From the NCBI RefSeq assembly GCF_003173755.1, contig NZ_CP029553.1:2108501-2172500 (forward strand): a DNA stretch of 64,000 nucleotides, written 5' to 3'. Shown here piece after piece: positions 40,645-49,376 of this stretch. The first letter of the stretch is position 1. The number at the start of each line of letters is the position of its first letter. Under the pieces are notes generated by a model. The model was not told where the DNA came from and made no database searches. It saw only the letters and a list, made by a program, of their open reading frames with translations. Source of the stretch: Methylobacterium terrae. GTDB taxonomy: Bacteria > Pseudomonadota > Alphaproteobacteria > Rhizobiales > Beijerinckiaceae. Made by a program: the position numbers and the translations under genes.

Positions 40645-42192
40645 TCATTCCTCGACGAAGACCTCGTCGCGGCCCCGTCGGATCGACGGCAGCAGGGCGA
40701 CGGCGAGCAGCACCCCGGCCACCAGCAGGAGGCCCGCCGAGATCGGGCGCTCGATGAAGGTGCTCATCTCCCCGCGCGAGAGGAGGAGCGCCCGGCGCAG
40801 GTTCTCCTCCATCAGCCGGCCGAGCACGAAGCCGAGGAGCAGCGGGGCGGGCTCGAAGTCGAGCCGGATCAGCGCGTAGCCCACCGCGCCGAACAGGCCG
40901 ATGAACAGGATGTCGGTCGCCAGCGCGTTGATGGAGTAGATCCCGACGCAGCAGAGCAGCAGGATCGCCGGGAACATCAGCCGGTAGGGCACCTTCAGGA
41001 GCCGCACCCAGAGCCCGATCAGCGGCAGGTTGATGATGAGCAGCATGACGTTGCCGACCCACATCGAAGCGATCATGCCCCAGAACAGGCCGGGGTTCTT
41101 GGTCATCACCTGCGGCCCCGGCACGATGCCGTGGATCGTCATGGCGCCCACCATCAGCGCCATGACGGCGTTCGGCGGGATGCCGAGGGTGAGGAGCGGG
41201 ATGAACGAGGTCTGCGCCCCGGCGTTGTTGGCGCTCTCCGGCCCCGCCACGCCCTCGATGGCGCCACGGCCGAAGCGGGCGGGATCGCGCGCGAGCCGCT
41301 TCTCCAGGGTGTAGGAGGCGAAGGGGCCGAGCACCGCGCCGTTGCCCGGCAGGATGCCGAGCACCGCGCCGATCGCCGTGCCGCGCAGGATCGGCAGTCC
41401 CGACTGGCGCAGGTCGTCGCGGCCCGGCAGCAGCCGCCCGATCGCCTGCCGGACCACGTCCCGGGCCTCGGTGTGGTCGAGGTTGCGCAGGATCTCGGCG
41501 ATGCCGAACAGGCCCATCGCCAGCACCGCGAAGTCGATCCCGTCGGAGAGGAACGGCATCCCGAAGGTCATGCGCTCCTGGCCGGTCTCGAGGTCGGCCC
41601 CCACGGTCGAGAGCAGGATGCCGAGCAGGATCATCGCCACGGCCTTGAGGATCGAGCCGCGGGCGAGCACCACCGCGAAGACGAGCCCCATGACCATGAG
41701 CGAGAAGTACTCCGCCGGCCCGAACACCAGGGCGAGGCGGGTCAGCGGCGCGCCGAGCGCCGCGATCATCACGGTGGCGACGCAGCCCGCCACGAAGGAG
41801 CCGATCGCCGCGATCCCGAGCGCCACCCCGGCACGGCCCTGGCGGGCCATCTGGTGGCCGTCGAGCGTGGTGACCACGGAGGTCGCCTCGCCCGGGATGT
41901 TGACGAGGATCGCCGTGGTCGAGCCGCCGTACTGCGCCCCGTAATAGATGCCCGCCAGCATGATGAGCGCGCCGGTGGGATCGAACTTGAAGGTGATGGG
42001 CAGGAGCATCGCGATCGTCGCGACCGGCCCGACCCCGGGCAGGACCCCGATCAGGGTGCCGACGAGGCAGCCGACGAAGCACAGGACCACGTTCATCGGC
42101 AGCGGCACCGGCCCGAGGCCCGGCACCTCCACGGGCACCACCTGCAGGACGGTGCCGAAGCCCAGCGCCAGGTTGGCGAGAAGGTCGCTCAT
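40645..42192 (-). CDS. tctA: Tripartite tricarboxylate transporter, large membrane subunit TctA
   Basis: A 515-residue, about 12-TM TctA permease of a TTT transporter. Seen: GVLPGVGPVATIAMLLPITF near residue 52 (GxxPGxGxxA motif), the second GxLPGxGA repeat GILPGNGAVLGPFASY, GIYYGAQYGGSTTAILVNIPGEA, VAGPESANNAG and LTLGIPPNAVMALMVGAM. It takes citrate, tartrate or related carboxylates delivered by the periplasmic TctC. TctA start overlaps the stop of TctB (ATGA), and TctC is divergent, 43027. Confidence 0.95.
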   Translation of the reverse strand: MSDLLANLALGFGTVLQVVPVEVPGLGPVPLPMNVVLCFVGCLVGTLIGVLPGVGPVATIAMLLPITFKFDPTGALIMLAGIYYGAQYGGSTTAILVNIPGEATSVVTTLDGHQMARQGRAGVALGIAAIGSFVAGCVATVMIAALGAPLTRLALVFGPAEYFSLMVMGLVFAVVLARGSILKAVAMILLGILLSTVGADLETGQERMTFGMPFLSDGIDFAVLAMGLFGIAEILRNLDHTEARDVVRQAIGRLLPGRDDLRQSGLPILRGTAIGAVLGILPGNGAVLGPFASYTLEKRLARDPARFGRGAIEGVAGPESANNAGAQTSFIPLLTLGIPPNAVMALMVGAMTIHGIVPGPQVMTKNPGLFWGMIASMWVGNVMLLIINLPLIGLWVRLLKVPYRLMFPAILLLCCVGIYSINALATDILFIGLFGAVGYALIRLDFEPAPLLLGFVLGRLMEENLRRALLLSRGEMSTFIERPISAGLLLVAGVLLAVALLPSIRRGRDEVFVEE

Positions 42193-42848
42193 CGGGCGCC
42201 CTCGGACCGGCCGGCGACGTCGACCCGGGCGGCGGCCCGGCGCGGCCCGGCGAGCACCAGCGCGGCCGCGACCCCGGCGAGCAGCCCCGCCGTGACGCGC
42301 AGGCGCCCGTCCTGCGACCAGCCGGCCGGGAACAGGTCCGCCCAGGCCTCCGGGAACATCGGGATCGGCAGGTTGAGGAGGTCGCCGAACAGCAGCATGG
42401 CGAAGGCGGTGAGCCCGAGCCCGAGGGCGAGATTCTCGCGCAGCCGCGCCTCCGGCGAGGCGAAGCCGCCGATCACCACGGTGAGCGGGCCGGCACCGAT
42501 GAGGCCGAGGCCCGGGGTGGCGAGGCCGCCGAGCGGAAACGGCCGGATCGTGAGCGCGAAGGCGGCGACCGCGAGCAGGATCACCACGGGGCCGCGCAAC
42601 GACACCCGGTCGAGCGCCTGGCCGCGCCGCACGAGGCCCGAACCCGCGAGGAGGAGGCCGCACAGGCCGAGGCCGATCGCCAGCGCGCGGGGCACCATGC
42701 CCGGCCCCATGCTGCGCAGGGTCCCTGGGTTCAGGTCGGCGGTGAGGATGAGCGCGAGCGCCGCCAGCCCGACGAGGAGCAGGCCGCCCACGAGGCTGCG
42801 CGGACCGCGGATCGGCCCGCCTCCATGATGATCGGAACCGGCCGGCAT
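42189..42848 (-). CDS. tctB: Tripartite tricarboxylate transporter, small membrane subunit TctB
   Basis: A 219-residue, four-TM TctB-like protein: TM about 20-38, 55-70, 80-100, 112-130, and others (about 142-165). It is the small, poorly conserved subunit that supports TctA. The N-terminus is Gly/Pro-rich before the first TM (GPRSLVGGLLLVGLAALALIL). ATG 42846-42848 gives the normal short lead. The gene directly precedes tctA. Divergent tctC shares a 178-bp promoter region with it. Confidence 0.85.
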   Translation of the reverse strand: MPAGSDHHGGGPIRGPRSLVGGLLLVGLAALALILTADLNPGTLRSMGPGMVPRALAIGLGLCGLLLAGSGLVRRGQALDRVSLRGPVVILLAVAAFALTIRPFPLGGLATPGLGLIGAGPLTVVIGGFASPEARLRENLALGLGLTAFAMLLFGDLLNLPIPMFPEAWADLFPAGWSQDGRLRVTAGLLAGVAAALVLAGPRRAAARVDVAGRSEGAR

Positions 42849-43026
42849 GGCGGATCCCCCCTGGCTGTCGGGCCGGTGTTTCGGATCCCGCCTCGACGGT
42901 ATTTGTGCACGATGGCGCGGCGGACGATCAAGCGTGACCGCCCTCGCCATGTCTCGATGTTTCTGCCTAGATTGCGCCGTCGGTAACGGGCCGCGGACAG
43001 GATGGCCCGGCGAGGGAGGGATTGGG

Positions 43027-44016
43027 ATGACGTCCGGTCTGTCACGCCGTTCGCTGCTCGGCGCCGCGGCGCTCGCACCCGTGGTCGCCCCCTTGGGCAG
43101 CCGTCCCGCGCGCGCCCAGCAGGGCTACCCGATGCGGCCGATCCGCTGGGTGGTCGGCTACCCGCCGGGGGGCACCACCGACGTGCTCGCCCGCCTCATC
43201 GCCGAGCCGCTGAGCCGCCGCCTCGGCCAGCAGGTCTACATCGAGAACCGGCCCGGGGCCGGCAACAACATCGGCACCGACGCCGTCGTGAAGGCCGATC
43301 CGGACGGCTACACGATCCTGCTCGTCAACCCGGCCAACGGCATCAACACGACGCTCTACAAGAAGCTGAACTTCGACTTCGTGCGGGACATCGTCCCGGT
43401 GGCGGGCATCACGCGCTCGCCCAACATCATGGAGGTGACGCCGAGCCTGCCGGTGAGGACGGTCGCGGAGTTCATCGCCTACGCCAAGGCCAATCCCGGC
43501 AAGGTCAACATGGCCTCCTCGGGGCTCGGGACCTCGGTCCACATGTCGGGCGAGCTGTTCAAGAAGATGACCGGCGTCGACATGGTGCACGTGCCCTATC
43601 GCGGGGCGGGTCCTGCGCTGACCGACATGCTGTCGGGGCAGGCGCACGTGCTGTTCGACAACCTGCCCTCCTCGATCGAGCACGTCCGCGCGGGCGGCCT
43701 GCGGGCGCTCGCGGTCACCACGGCCGAGCGCTCCCCGGCGCTTCCCGACGTGCCGACCGTCGCCGAGACGGTGCCGGGCTACGAGGCGAGCGCGTGGTTC
43801 GGGGTCGGGGCGCCCCGGCGCACCCCGCCCGACCTGATCGCGCGCCTGAACCGGGAGATCAACGACGTCCTGTCCGACCCGGCGACCGGCCAGAAGCTCG
43901 CCAACCTCGGCGGCACGCCTTTGCGCCTCACGCCCGAGGAATTCGGCAAGGTGATCGTCGACGAGACCGAGAAGTGGAAGAAGGTGGTCGAGTTCTCGGG
44001 CGCCAGGATGGATTGA
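43027..44016 (+). CDS. Tripartite tricarboxylate transporter binding protein (TctC/Bug family)
   Basis: A 329-residue Bug-type periplasmic binding protein. A twin-arginine-like signal peptide is seen (LSRRSLLGAAALAP, near 5-18; cleavage after ARA near 29). Mature protein: PMRPIRWVVGYPPGGTTDVLAR, ENRPGAGNNIGTD (ligand-site loops), PYRGAGPALTDMLSGQ, and WFGVGAPRRTPPDLIARLN. These are family signatures. It should bind a carboxylate and hand it to TctAB encoded divergently. The ligand cannot be told. ATG 43027 with GGGAGG upstream. Confidence 0.93.
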   Translation: MTSGLSRRSLLGAAALAPVVAPLGSRPARAQQGYPMRPIRWVVGYPPGGTTDVLARLIAEPLSRRLGQQVYIENRPGAGNNIGTDAVVKADPDGYTILLVNPANGINTTLYKKLNFDFVRDIVPVAGITRSPNIMEVTPSLPVRTVAEFIAYAKANPGKVNMASSGLGTSVHMSGELFKKMTGVDMVHVPYRGAGPALTDMLSGQAHVLFDNLPSSIEHVRAGGLRALAVTTAERSPALPDVPTVAETVPGYEASAWFGVGAPRRTPPDLIARLNREINDVLSDPATGQKLANLGGTPLRLTPEEFGKVIVDETEKWKKVVEFSGARMD

Positions 44017-44041
44017 CCGGCCCGGTCGCGGGCCGGCTGCG

Positions 44042-44770
44042 TCACGGCGCCAGCCCGAAGGCCTTGCGGGCCTCGGGACCGGTGACGTCGCGCTGGAAGC
44101 CGGGGCTGCCCATCTGGAACTGCCGCGCCGCGTCGAGGCCGCCGACGACCACCGGCTCGAAGCCGGCGTCGCGCACCAGCCCCTCGGCGACCGCGACCGC
44201 CTGCTTGTCGTCGCCCGCGATCGGCACCGCCATCGGGGCGCCGGACCGGTGGGCGTTCTGGGCGAAGAGCCGGTAGTTCGCGGCGTTGAACGCCCGCACC
44301 AGCCGGGCGCCGGGCAGGTACTTGGCCGAGGTGGCGCCGATGCCGGCGCTCTCGGCCTCGGCCGCCAGCTCGCCGTCGCGGGCCTTGGTGGCGTTGCCGG
44401 CATCGAGCACGACCTTGCCCTTCAAGGAAGCGCCGTAGGCCGTCCCGAGCTCCGGATAGGCTTTGTAGGGGACCGCGATCAGCACCGCGTCGCCGAAGGC
44501 GAGCGCCTGCTCGACCGTGCCGGCCTTGGCGAGCGGCCCGAGCTTCTCGACGAGGGGCTTCAGGTCCTCCGGGTGACGCGAGGCGAACATCACCGGGTGG
44601 CCGGCCTTGACCCACAAGCCCCCGATGGTGCCGCCGATATTGCCGCCGCCGATCACCGCGACCGGGATCTTCGAGTCCTGCGCCAGGGCCTCCCGCGCGA
44701 GGACGGGGCTGGCGGCGAGCGCCAGGGCGAGCGCCCCGGCGCGCAGAAGCGCGCGACGATCACAGGCCAT
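44042..44770 (-). CDS. Tat-exported NAD(P)-binding oxidoreductase (F420-dependent-reductase-like)
   Basis: A 242-residue protein with a twin-arginine signal peptide (CDRRALLRAGALALA, cleavage near residue 31) followed by a Rossmann domain: VAVIGGGNIGGTIGGLWVKAGH (36-57), SRHPEDL after strand 2, and AVLIAVPYKAYPE. This is the NADP-binding half of the NADPH:F420 oxidoreductase-like family (FNO-like), which also includes proteins of unknown function. Export of a nucleotide-binding redox protein is unusual and fits Tat, which moves folded cofactor proteins. The start overlaps the upstream aldo/keto reductase stop by 11 bases. Confidence 0.78.
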   Translation of the reverse strand: MACDRRALLRAGALALALAASPVLAREALAQDSKIPVAVIGGGNIGGTIGGLWVKAGHPVMFASRHPEDLKPLVEKLGPLAKAGTVEQALAFGDAVLIAVPYKAYPELGTAYGASLKGKVVLDAGNATKARDGELAAEAESAGIGATSAKYLPGARLVRAFNAANYRLFAQNAHRSGAPMAVPIAGDDKQAVAVAEGLVRDAGFEPVVVGGLDAARQFQMGSPGFQRDVTGPEARKAFGLAP

Positions 44771-45698
44771 CGATGAACTCCTCCATCTTGCGGCGGGCGG
44801 CGGCGTCGGGCAGGCGCCCGCGCGCGGCACCGAGATTGTCCTCGACGTAGCGCACCTGCGCCGTACCGGGGACCGGGCAGGTCACCGCCTCGTGCGACAG
44901 GACGTACTTGAGAAAGAATTGCGGCCAGCTCGCGCAGTCGAACTCGGCGGCCCAGGGCGGCAGGTCGCGGCCGCGCACCAGGTTGAACAGCCGCTCGCGC
45001 CCGAACGGCACGTTGACCATCACGGCGATGCCGCGCTCCTGCGCCAGCGGCAGGATGCGCGCGGCGGCCTGGCGGGCATCGACCGCGTAATTGACCTGGA
45101 TCACGTCGAGGGGATGCGCCTTCATCAGGGCTTCGAGGTCGCCGTACTGCTTCTCGGCCCAGGTGGTGGCGCCGATGTAGCGGATGCGCTTCCCGTCCCT
45201 CAGCTCGCGCAGGAGGGGCAGCTGCGCCTCCGGGTCGATCAGGTTGTGGACCGCCACGAGGTCGATCCGGTCGGTGCCGAGGCGGCGGAACGACTGCTCG
45301 ATCTGCGCCCGGCCCGCCTCGCGGCCCTTGGCGGCCACCTTGCTGCACAGGAAGACCTTCTCGCGGGTCTTCGTCTCGGCGAGGATCCGGCCCAGCACCT
45401 CCTCGGCCCGGCCGTAATCGGGCGCGGTGTCGATCACGGTGCCGCCGAGGCCTAAGAACCTCGCCACCGTCTCGCGCAAGGGCGCCACGGCGTCGGAATC
45501 CGGCGCCACGTCGTAGCGCCGCGAGGTGCCGATGCCGATCGCCGGCACCGTCTCGCCGGTGGACGGGATCGGACGGCGGATCAGCGCGCCTTCCTGTCCC
45601 GGGGTGGTGCCCTGCGCGGCGGACCGGCCCGGGAGCAGGCCCGCCGTCAGGGGAGCGGCAAGGCAGCCGGCCAGCACGGCGCGGCGGTGGAGCTTCAT
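44760..45698 (-). CDS. Tat-exported aldo/keto reductase
   Basis: A 312-residue aldo/keto reductase with a twin-arginine-type signal peptide (KLHRRAVLAGCLAAPLTAGL, cleavage near residue 28). Core: the catalytic tetrad is visible as Asp/Tyr in DTAPDYGRAEEVLG (near 91-104), Lys in LCSKVAAKG and His in VAVHNLID. Then YIGATTW and SWPQFFLKYVLSH lead to a C-terminal NADP loop. Cytoplasmic AKRs lack signal peptides, so this is an exported version, perhaps acting on a periplasmic carbonyl. It overlaps the next exported reductase gene. Confidence 0.82.
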   Translation of the reverse strand: MKLHRRAVLAGCLAAPLTAGLLPGRSAAQGTTPGQEGALIRRPIPSTGETVPAIGIGTSRRYDVAPDSDAVAPLRETVARFLGLGGTVIDTAPDYGRAEEVLGRILAETKTREKVFLCSKVAAKGREAGRAQIEQSFRRLGTDRIDLVAVHNLIDPEAQLPLLRELRDGKRIRYIGATTWAEKQYGDLEALMKAHPLDVIQVNYAVDARQAAARILPLAQERGIAVMVNVPFGRERLFNLVRGRDLPPWAAEFDCASWPQFFLKYVLSHEAVTCPVPGTAQVRYVEDNLGAARGRLPDAAARRKMEEFIDGL

Positions 45699-45790
45699 GC
45701 GGCATCCCCTCGGGTTGACCTGCCCCGCACGAGCTAGGGCGTCGCGGCTCCGCGCCCATGCCCGTCCCGGACACGACCGCTTGAGGTCAC

Positions 45791-46453
45791 TCAGGTCAGG
45801 GGAGCGATGAAGATGTCGACGCGGCGGTTCAGGCTGCGCGTCGCCTCGGAGCTGTCGGCCCGTACCGGCTCCGCACTTCCCTTGCCCTCGCGCCGGATGC
45901 GGCTCGCCGCCACGCCGCGCTGCGCCAGGAACCCCGCGACGGCGGCGGCCCGCTGACCCGACAGGGCAGCCGCCTCCTCGGCCGAGGTGTGGCCGATCAC
46001 GTCGATCCGGTTGCGCTGGAAGCGCGCCAGGATCAGGCCCACCGCCCGCAGCTTGCGCGCCGCCTCGGCGCTCGGGGCGGCGCTGTTCTGGGCGAAGCGG
46101 ATGCCGTCGCCGATCTCCAGCACGACGTTCAACCCCCGCGGCGTCGCCTTGACGCCGACCGCCTCGAACTCCTTGAGCAGCCCGGCCTCGAATCGGTCCA
46201 TGGCGAAGCCCGCGAGCACGCCGTTGAGGCCGACCGTCACGGCGCCGTTGACGGCCTCCTGCGCGACGTTGCGCCCGTTCGTCACCGCGCTCATCGCTCC
46301 GAGGAACGCCCCGCCCGCCACGCCGGTCAGCCCCTGCGTGACCGCGTTCGGCACCTTGTCCTCGCGGGTTGCGGGGTCCTTGGTCATGCAGCCCGTCCCG
46401 GCGAGGCCGAGGGCAAGGGCGGCCGTGGCGGAGCGGAGGGCGGGCGGGATCAT
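45791..46453 (-). CDS. OmpA-like lipoprotein
   Basis: A 220-residue outer-membrane protein. Signal peptide about 1-21 with a possible lipidation Cys in LAGTGC (lipobox slightly off consensus). A glycine-rich linker (residues 40-75) resembles the glycine-zipper region of YiaD-like proteins. Then an OmpA-like peptidoglycan-binding domain (about 105-218): NVVLEIGDGIRFAQNSAAPSA, IDVIGHTSAEEAAALSGQRAAAV and SLNRRVDIFI. The GHTD loop is GHTS with a short insert missing, so the Asp used to bind meso-DAP is changed. It ends the six-gene envelope operon, 42 bp after the preceding gene. Confidence 0.78.
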   Translation of the reverse strand: MIPPALRSATAALALGLAGTGCMTKDPATREDKVPNAVTQGLTGVAGGAFLGAMSAVTNGRNVAQEAVNGAVTVGLNGVLAGFAMDRFEAGLLKEFEAVGVKATPRGLNVVLEIGDGIRFAQNSAAPSAEAARKLRAVGLILARFQRNRIDVIGHTSAEEAAALSGQRAAAVAGFLAQRGVAASRIRREGKGSAEPVRADSSEATRSLNRRVDIFIAPLT

Positions 46454-46495
46454 GGTGTGGAAGCCTCTTCGTCGGAGATTTTGGTCGGAGAGATG

Positions 46496-47218
46496 TCAGC
46501 GGGTGCAGGCCCCGTCGGTGATCGGGCCGAGCTGTGCGAAGCGCGGGTCGGAGAACACGTCGGGTACATCCGGGCAGACCTTGGCGCGCCAGGCGCCGCG
46601 GGCGTTGTCGGCCTCGGGGCCGCGCAGGCCGGCGAGCCAGGAGTAGGATTCGGGGTAGCAGCGGCGCAGGCGCAGGTGGTCGGAGATGTCCCGGCGTCGA
46701 TCGAGGGACAGCGATCGACCGAGGCCGATCGGGCAGGTGATATCCCTCGTTACGCCGGATCCGGACGACTGAGCGATGCTGGTACAGAGATATTCCGAGG
46801 CGGCACACGAAAATTCAGACGAGCACGATGCAATTACATCGTAGAAATATCCATCACCCTTGCTGATATTGCAAACTGTAGAGCTATTTGTTGTGGCGGA
46901 ATCATTCTCTATATTTTTATTAGTGTGTGTTTGATCAGTGGTTTCCGCTCGGCGGAGGGTGGAAGTGCCCGGCGGCAGCCGGATGGCTTGCTTGTTCGTA
47001 GGTGCTTTCAATGTGTCGTAATAAATTAAAAAAATAGTCGGCACCAAGCTGAGGAATAAAATAAAGATCGATACCATGATAAATTTTTTGCTTATTTTAT
47101 TTTTTTCATATCTCTCTAATGATCCATTGAAATCAACATAAAACTTGAAGAGCCCGAAGATGAAATTCGCGATCGCGGCTGCTACGGGGATTGCCGTCAG
47201 GAGGCTCCAGTAATCCAT
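46496..47218 (-). CDS. Cys-rich two-TM membrane protein of mixed composition, unknown function
   Basis: A 240-residue protein. TM1 about 8-28 (LLTAIPVAAAIANFIFGLF), TM2 about 47-66 (FIMVSIFILFLSLVPTIFLI), then a periplasmic domain with eight Cys (in TVCNISK, SCSSEFSCAAS, YLCTS, ITCPIG, RRCYPE, KVCPDV, GACTR), which suggests disulfides. Odd: the first 130 codons (46800-47130) are AT-rich, while the rest is GC-rich, as if the gene is a chimera or its front half was transferred. Start ATG shares its A with the stop of the lipoprotein gene (TGATG). No known family was recognised. Confidence 0.7.
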   Translation of the reverse strand: MDYWSLLTAIPVAAAIANFIFGLFKFYVDFNGSLERYEKNKISKKFIMVSIFILFLSLVPTIFLIYYDTLKAPTNKQAIRLPPGTSTLRRAETTDQTHTNKNIENDSATTNSSTVCNISKGDGYFYDVIASCSSEFSCAASEYLCTSIAQSSGSGVTRDITCPIGLGRSLSLDRRRDISDHLRLRRCYPESYSWLAGLRGPEADNARGAWRAKVCPDVPDVFSDPRFAQLGPITDGACTR

Positions 47219-47781
47219 CAGGAGCAGGCTCCCCCCGGCAATTCCGGAAAGTCCCGCCTGATCCGGCAGCGGATGTCCCGGGTCGCCCGCGTGAGCCTGT
47301 CGCGGTCCGCGGCCGCGGCGGCGCTCTGGGTCGCGAGGGAACAGGTCGGGACGGCGTGCGGGATCCAGGCGGCGACCTGGCGGTTGGCGGCGCGGATCCG
47401 GGCGACGACCGTGCGGGTTTGGGCGCGGCAGCTCGCCTCCCCGGCCGCCCCGAGGTGGTCGAGGCGGGCGGCGATGTCCTGCTCCATCGCGGCGCCGGTG
47501 TAGTAGCGCGCGCCGGCGAGGTCGCAGGCATCGACGTGGGTGACGACGTCGAACCAGCCGGAGACCACGGCCTGGGCGGCCTCGGCCTCCGGGCCCCGGC
47601 AGGCCTCGAACAGGGCCGTCCCGGCCGACGCCCGGGCCACGGGCGCGAAGGTCGCCCCCAGCTCCCCGGCACGGATCGGTGCCGGGGCGCGGGTGGTCGT
47701 GCACGAGGCCAGCCCCAGCAGGGCGGGCACGAGCAGGCGCAGGAGGCAGGACGCCGCGCGGCGCCCGTCGGGGGTCGTCAT
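47218..47781 (-). CDS. Lipoprotein of unknown function
   Basis: A 187-residue lipoprotein: signal peptide with lipobox LASC (near 22-27, following LLVPALLGLA), then a Thr/Arg-rich linker and a helical domain with four Cys (near FEACRGPE, HVDACDLAG, SCRAQTR, TCSLATQ). The C-terminal end has a basic cluster (TRATRDIRCRIRRDF). Overlaps the previous gene by ATGA and the next one by TGATG. I recognise no family. Four Cys suggest a disulfide-stabilised periplasmic domain. Confidence 0.7.
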   Translation of the reverse strand: MTTPDGRRAASCLLRLLVPALLGLASCTTTRAPAPIRAGELGATFAPVARASAGTALFEACRGPEAEAAQAVVSGWFDVVTHVDACDLAGARYYTGAAMEQDIAARLDHLGAAGEASCRAQTRTVVARIRAANRQVAAWIPHAVPTCSLATQSAAAAADRDRLTRATRDIRCRIRRDFPELPGGACS

Positions 47782-48794
47782 GGCCAGACCTGCGCGACGC
47801 CGGCGGCCTGGGCGAGGATCCGCGCCACCGGCAGGGCCGGATCGGCCGGGTCGTAGCGGTGCACCTGCAGCCGGCGCCGGGGATCGAACAGCAGCACCGG
47901 GTCGGCCTCGGGGCGGGTGCGCGCCCGGCAGCGGGCCGCGGCCGCCTCCTCGGCCTCGCGGCGGGCTTCCTCGGCCTCCTCGCGCCGCGGCGCCTGCTCC
48001 GCGAGGCACTCGGCGAGCCGCGCCTGCGAGTCGTCGAGCACGAAGCGCAGCGGCCCGTCGCCGCTCGCGTCGGCGGCGCGGCGCACGGCGCTCCGGTCGC
48101 TCTCCCGCAGGGCCGCGAGATCGACGTAGAGCGCGAGGCGCGGCCGCGGCGGCCGCGGCGTCGGGACGACGCCGCGCTCGAGAAGGGCGTCCGCCCGGGG
48201 CAGCGGCGTCGAGAACTCCGCCCGCGACCAGGACAGGCTCCTGGCACGGCTGTCGGCCCAGAGGTCGAAGGTCCGCACGGCCTTGCCGCCGTCGATCCAC
48301 TGGGCGACGAGGTCGCCCGACAGGCGGGGCGCGACCGGCTGCAGGAGGCGGTCGGTGCTGCGCGCCACGAGGGGGGCGACGTAGCGGCGCCAGACCGCGG
48401 CGCTGAGAGCGGAAATCCCGTTCTCGATCCCCTTGCCGGCCTCGGCCTGCCGGATCGCGTCGAGGGAGCGGAACACGCCGACGAGCAGGTTGGCTTCGGC
48501 CAGGCCGATCCCGCCGCCCTCCGCACCGCCCTTGGCGACCTCGTCCAGGGCCGCCGTCACCGCCTCGCGCTGGGCGAGGGCGTCCCGGCGCTCGGGCGAC
48601 GTCGCCTCGGCGTAGGCGCGTCGCAGGATGCCGGCGAGGGGAGCCTCCCGGCGCCCGCCCGCCAGGGCCTCGGCCAGCGCCCGATCGACGGCCGGCAGCT
48701 CCGCGGCCAGGCCGGGCAGGATCGCCAGCCCGGCCGCCACGACGCTCCCCAGCACGCTCCACCATGCGCGCCGGATGAGATGACCTGTTCGCAT
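47778..48794 (-). CDS. Secreted protein of unknown function in the envelope operon
   Basis: A 338-residue protein with an N-terminal signal peptide or signal anchor (WWSVLGSVVAAGLAILPGLAAEL, about 11-33). The mature part is helical and charged: an Ala/Arg-rich helical segment, then VGVFRSLDAIRQAEAGKGIENG, and in the C-terminal third RALLYVDL-like strand followed by a coiled segment (ECLAEQAPRREEAEEARREAEEAAAARC) and a final PVLLFDPRRRLQVHRYDP strand. No catalytic motif. It lies 9 bp downstream of the gene at 48804 and overlaps the lipoprotein gene (ATGA). Confidence 0.65.
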   Translation of the reverse strand: MRTGHLIRRAWWSVLGSVVAAGLAILPGLAAELPAVDRALAEALAGGRREAPLAGILRRAYAEATSPERRDALAQREAVTAALDEVAKGGAEGGGIGLAEANLLVGVFRSLDAIRQAEAGKGIENGISALSAAVWRRYVAPLVARSTDRLLQPVAPRLSGDLVAQWIDGGKAVRTFDLWADSRARSLSWSRAEFSTPLPRADALLERGVVPTPRPPRPRLALYVDLAALRESDRSAVRRAADASGDGPLRFVLDDSQARLAECLAEQAPRREEAEEARREAEEAAAARCRARTRPEADPVLLFDPRRRLQVHRYDPADPALPVARILAQAAGVAQVWP

Positions 48795-48803
48795 GGCGCG
48801 ATC

Positions 48804-49376
48804 CTAGAAGCGGGTGTTCTTGAAGGTCTGGATCTGGTCGGAGATGTCCCGCGTATTTCGTCTCAAGTTCAACTCGGTCTGGGACGTGCTCTGCTCGTTC
48901 AGGACGCGATTGCTCTCGACGCCGAGACGGTCGCGCTCGGCCTTGATGAGGTTGACGTCGCGCGAGATCGTCTCGACCTTGGCGAAGAGCGAGCGAAGCG
49001 CCTCGTCGAACCCGGGCCTGTCGGCCTCGCATCGTTGCACGGCCGGCGAGAGGCGCGCGGCGAAGGGATTGTTGTCCCGCCGCATCGTTTCGTACTCACG
49101 CCTGCGCTCGCCGCAATTGCTGTCGTAGATTTTCAGATTGCTGCTGAATTCCACCATGTTTTTCGAGATTGCGTCGAAATAGTCGACGATGATCTTCGCG
49201 TCTCGCAGATTGTCCTTGATCTTGCCGATCTCATTCTTCAGCGTCGCCAGTCGCTGCTCGAGAACGGCGGCCCGGTCGCCGAGCGAGCCGGGCTGAGCCA
49301 TCGCACCGCCGGGCATCCCGGCGAGCAGCGCACCGACCACGAACAGGCGACCTGCCATCCGACGACGAAGGGACAT
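48804..49376 (-). CDS. Secreted coiled-coil protein
   Basis: A 190-residue protein with a clear Sec signal peptide (GRLFVVGALLAGMPGGAMAQ, cleavage near 28). The rest is helical with coiled-coil heptads, starting DRAAVLEQRLATLKNEIGK and near VETISRDVNLIKAERDRLGV, with two Cys (NCGERRR and QRCEADR). It may bind other envelope proteins. Its start overlaps the stop of the previous gene by one base (TGATG). No family recognised. The composition is a little less GC-rich than the genes around it. Confidence 0.68.
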   Translation of the reverse strand: MSLRRRMAGRLFVVGALLAGMPGGAMAQPGSLGDRAAVLEQRLATLKNEIGKIKDNLRDAKIIVDYFDAISKNMVEFSSNLKIYDSNCGERRREYETMRRDNNPFAARLSPAVQRCEADRPGFDEALRSLFAKVETISRDVNLIKAERDRLGVESNRVLNEQSTSQTELNLRRNTRDISDQIQTFKNTRF

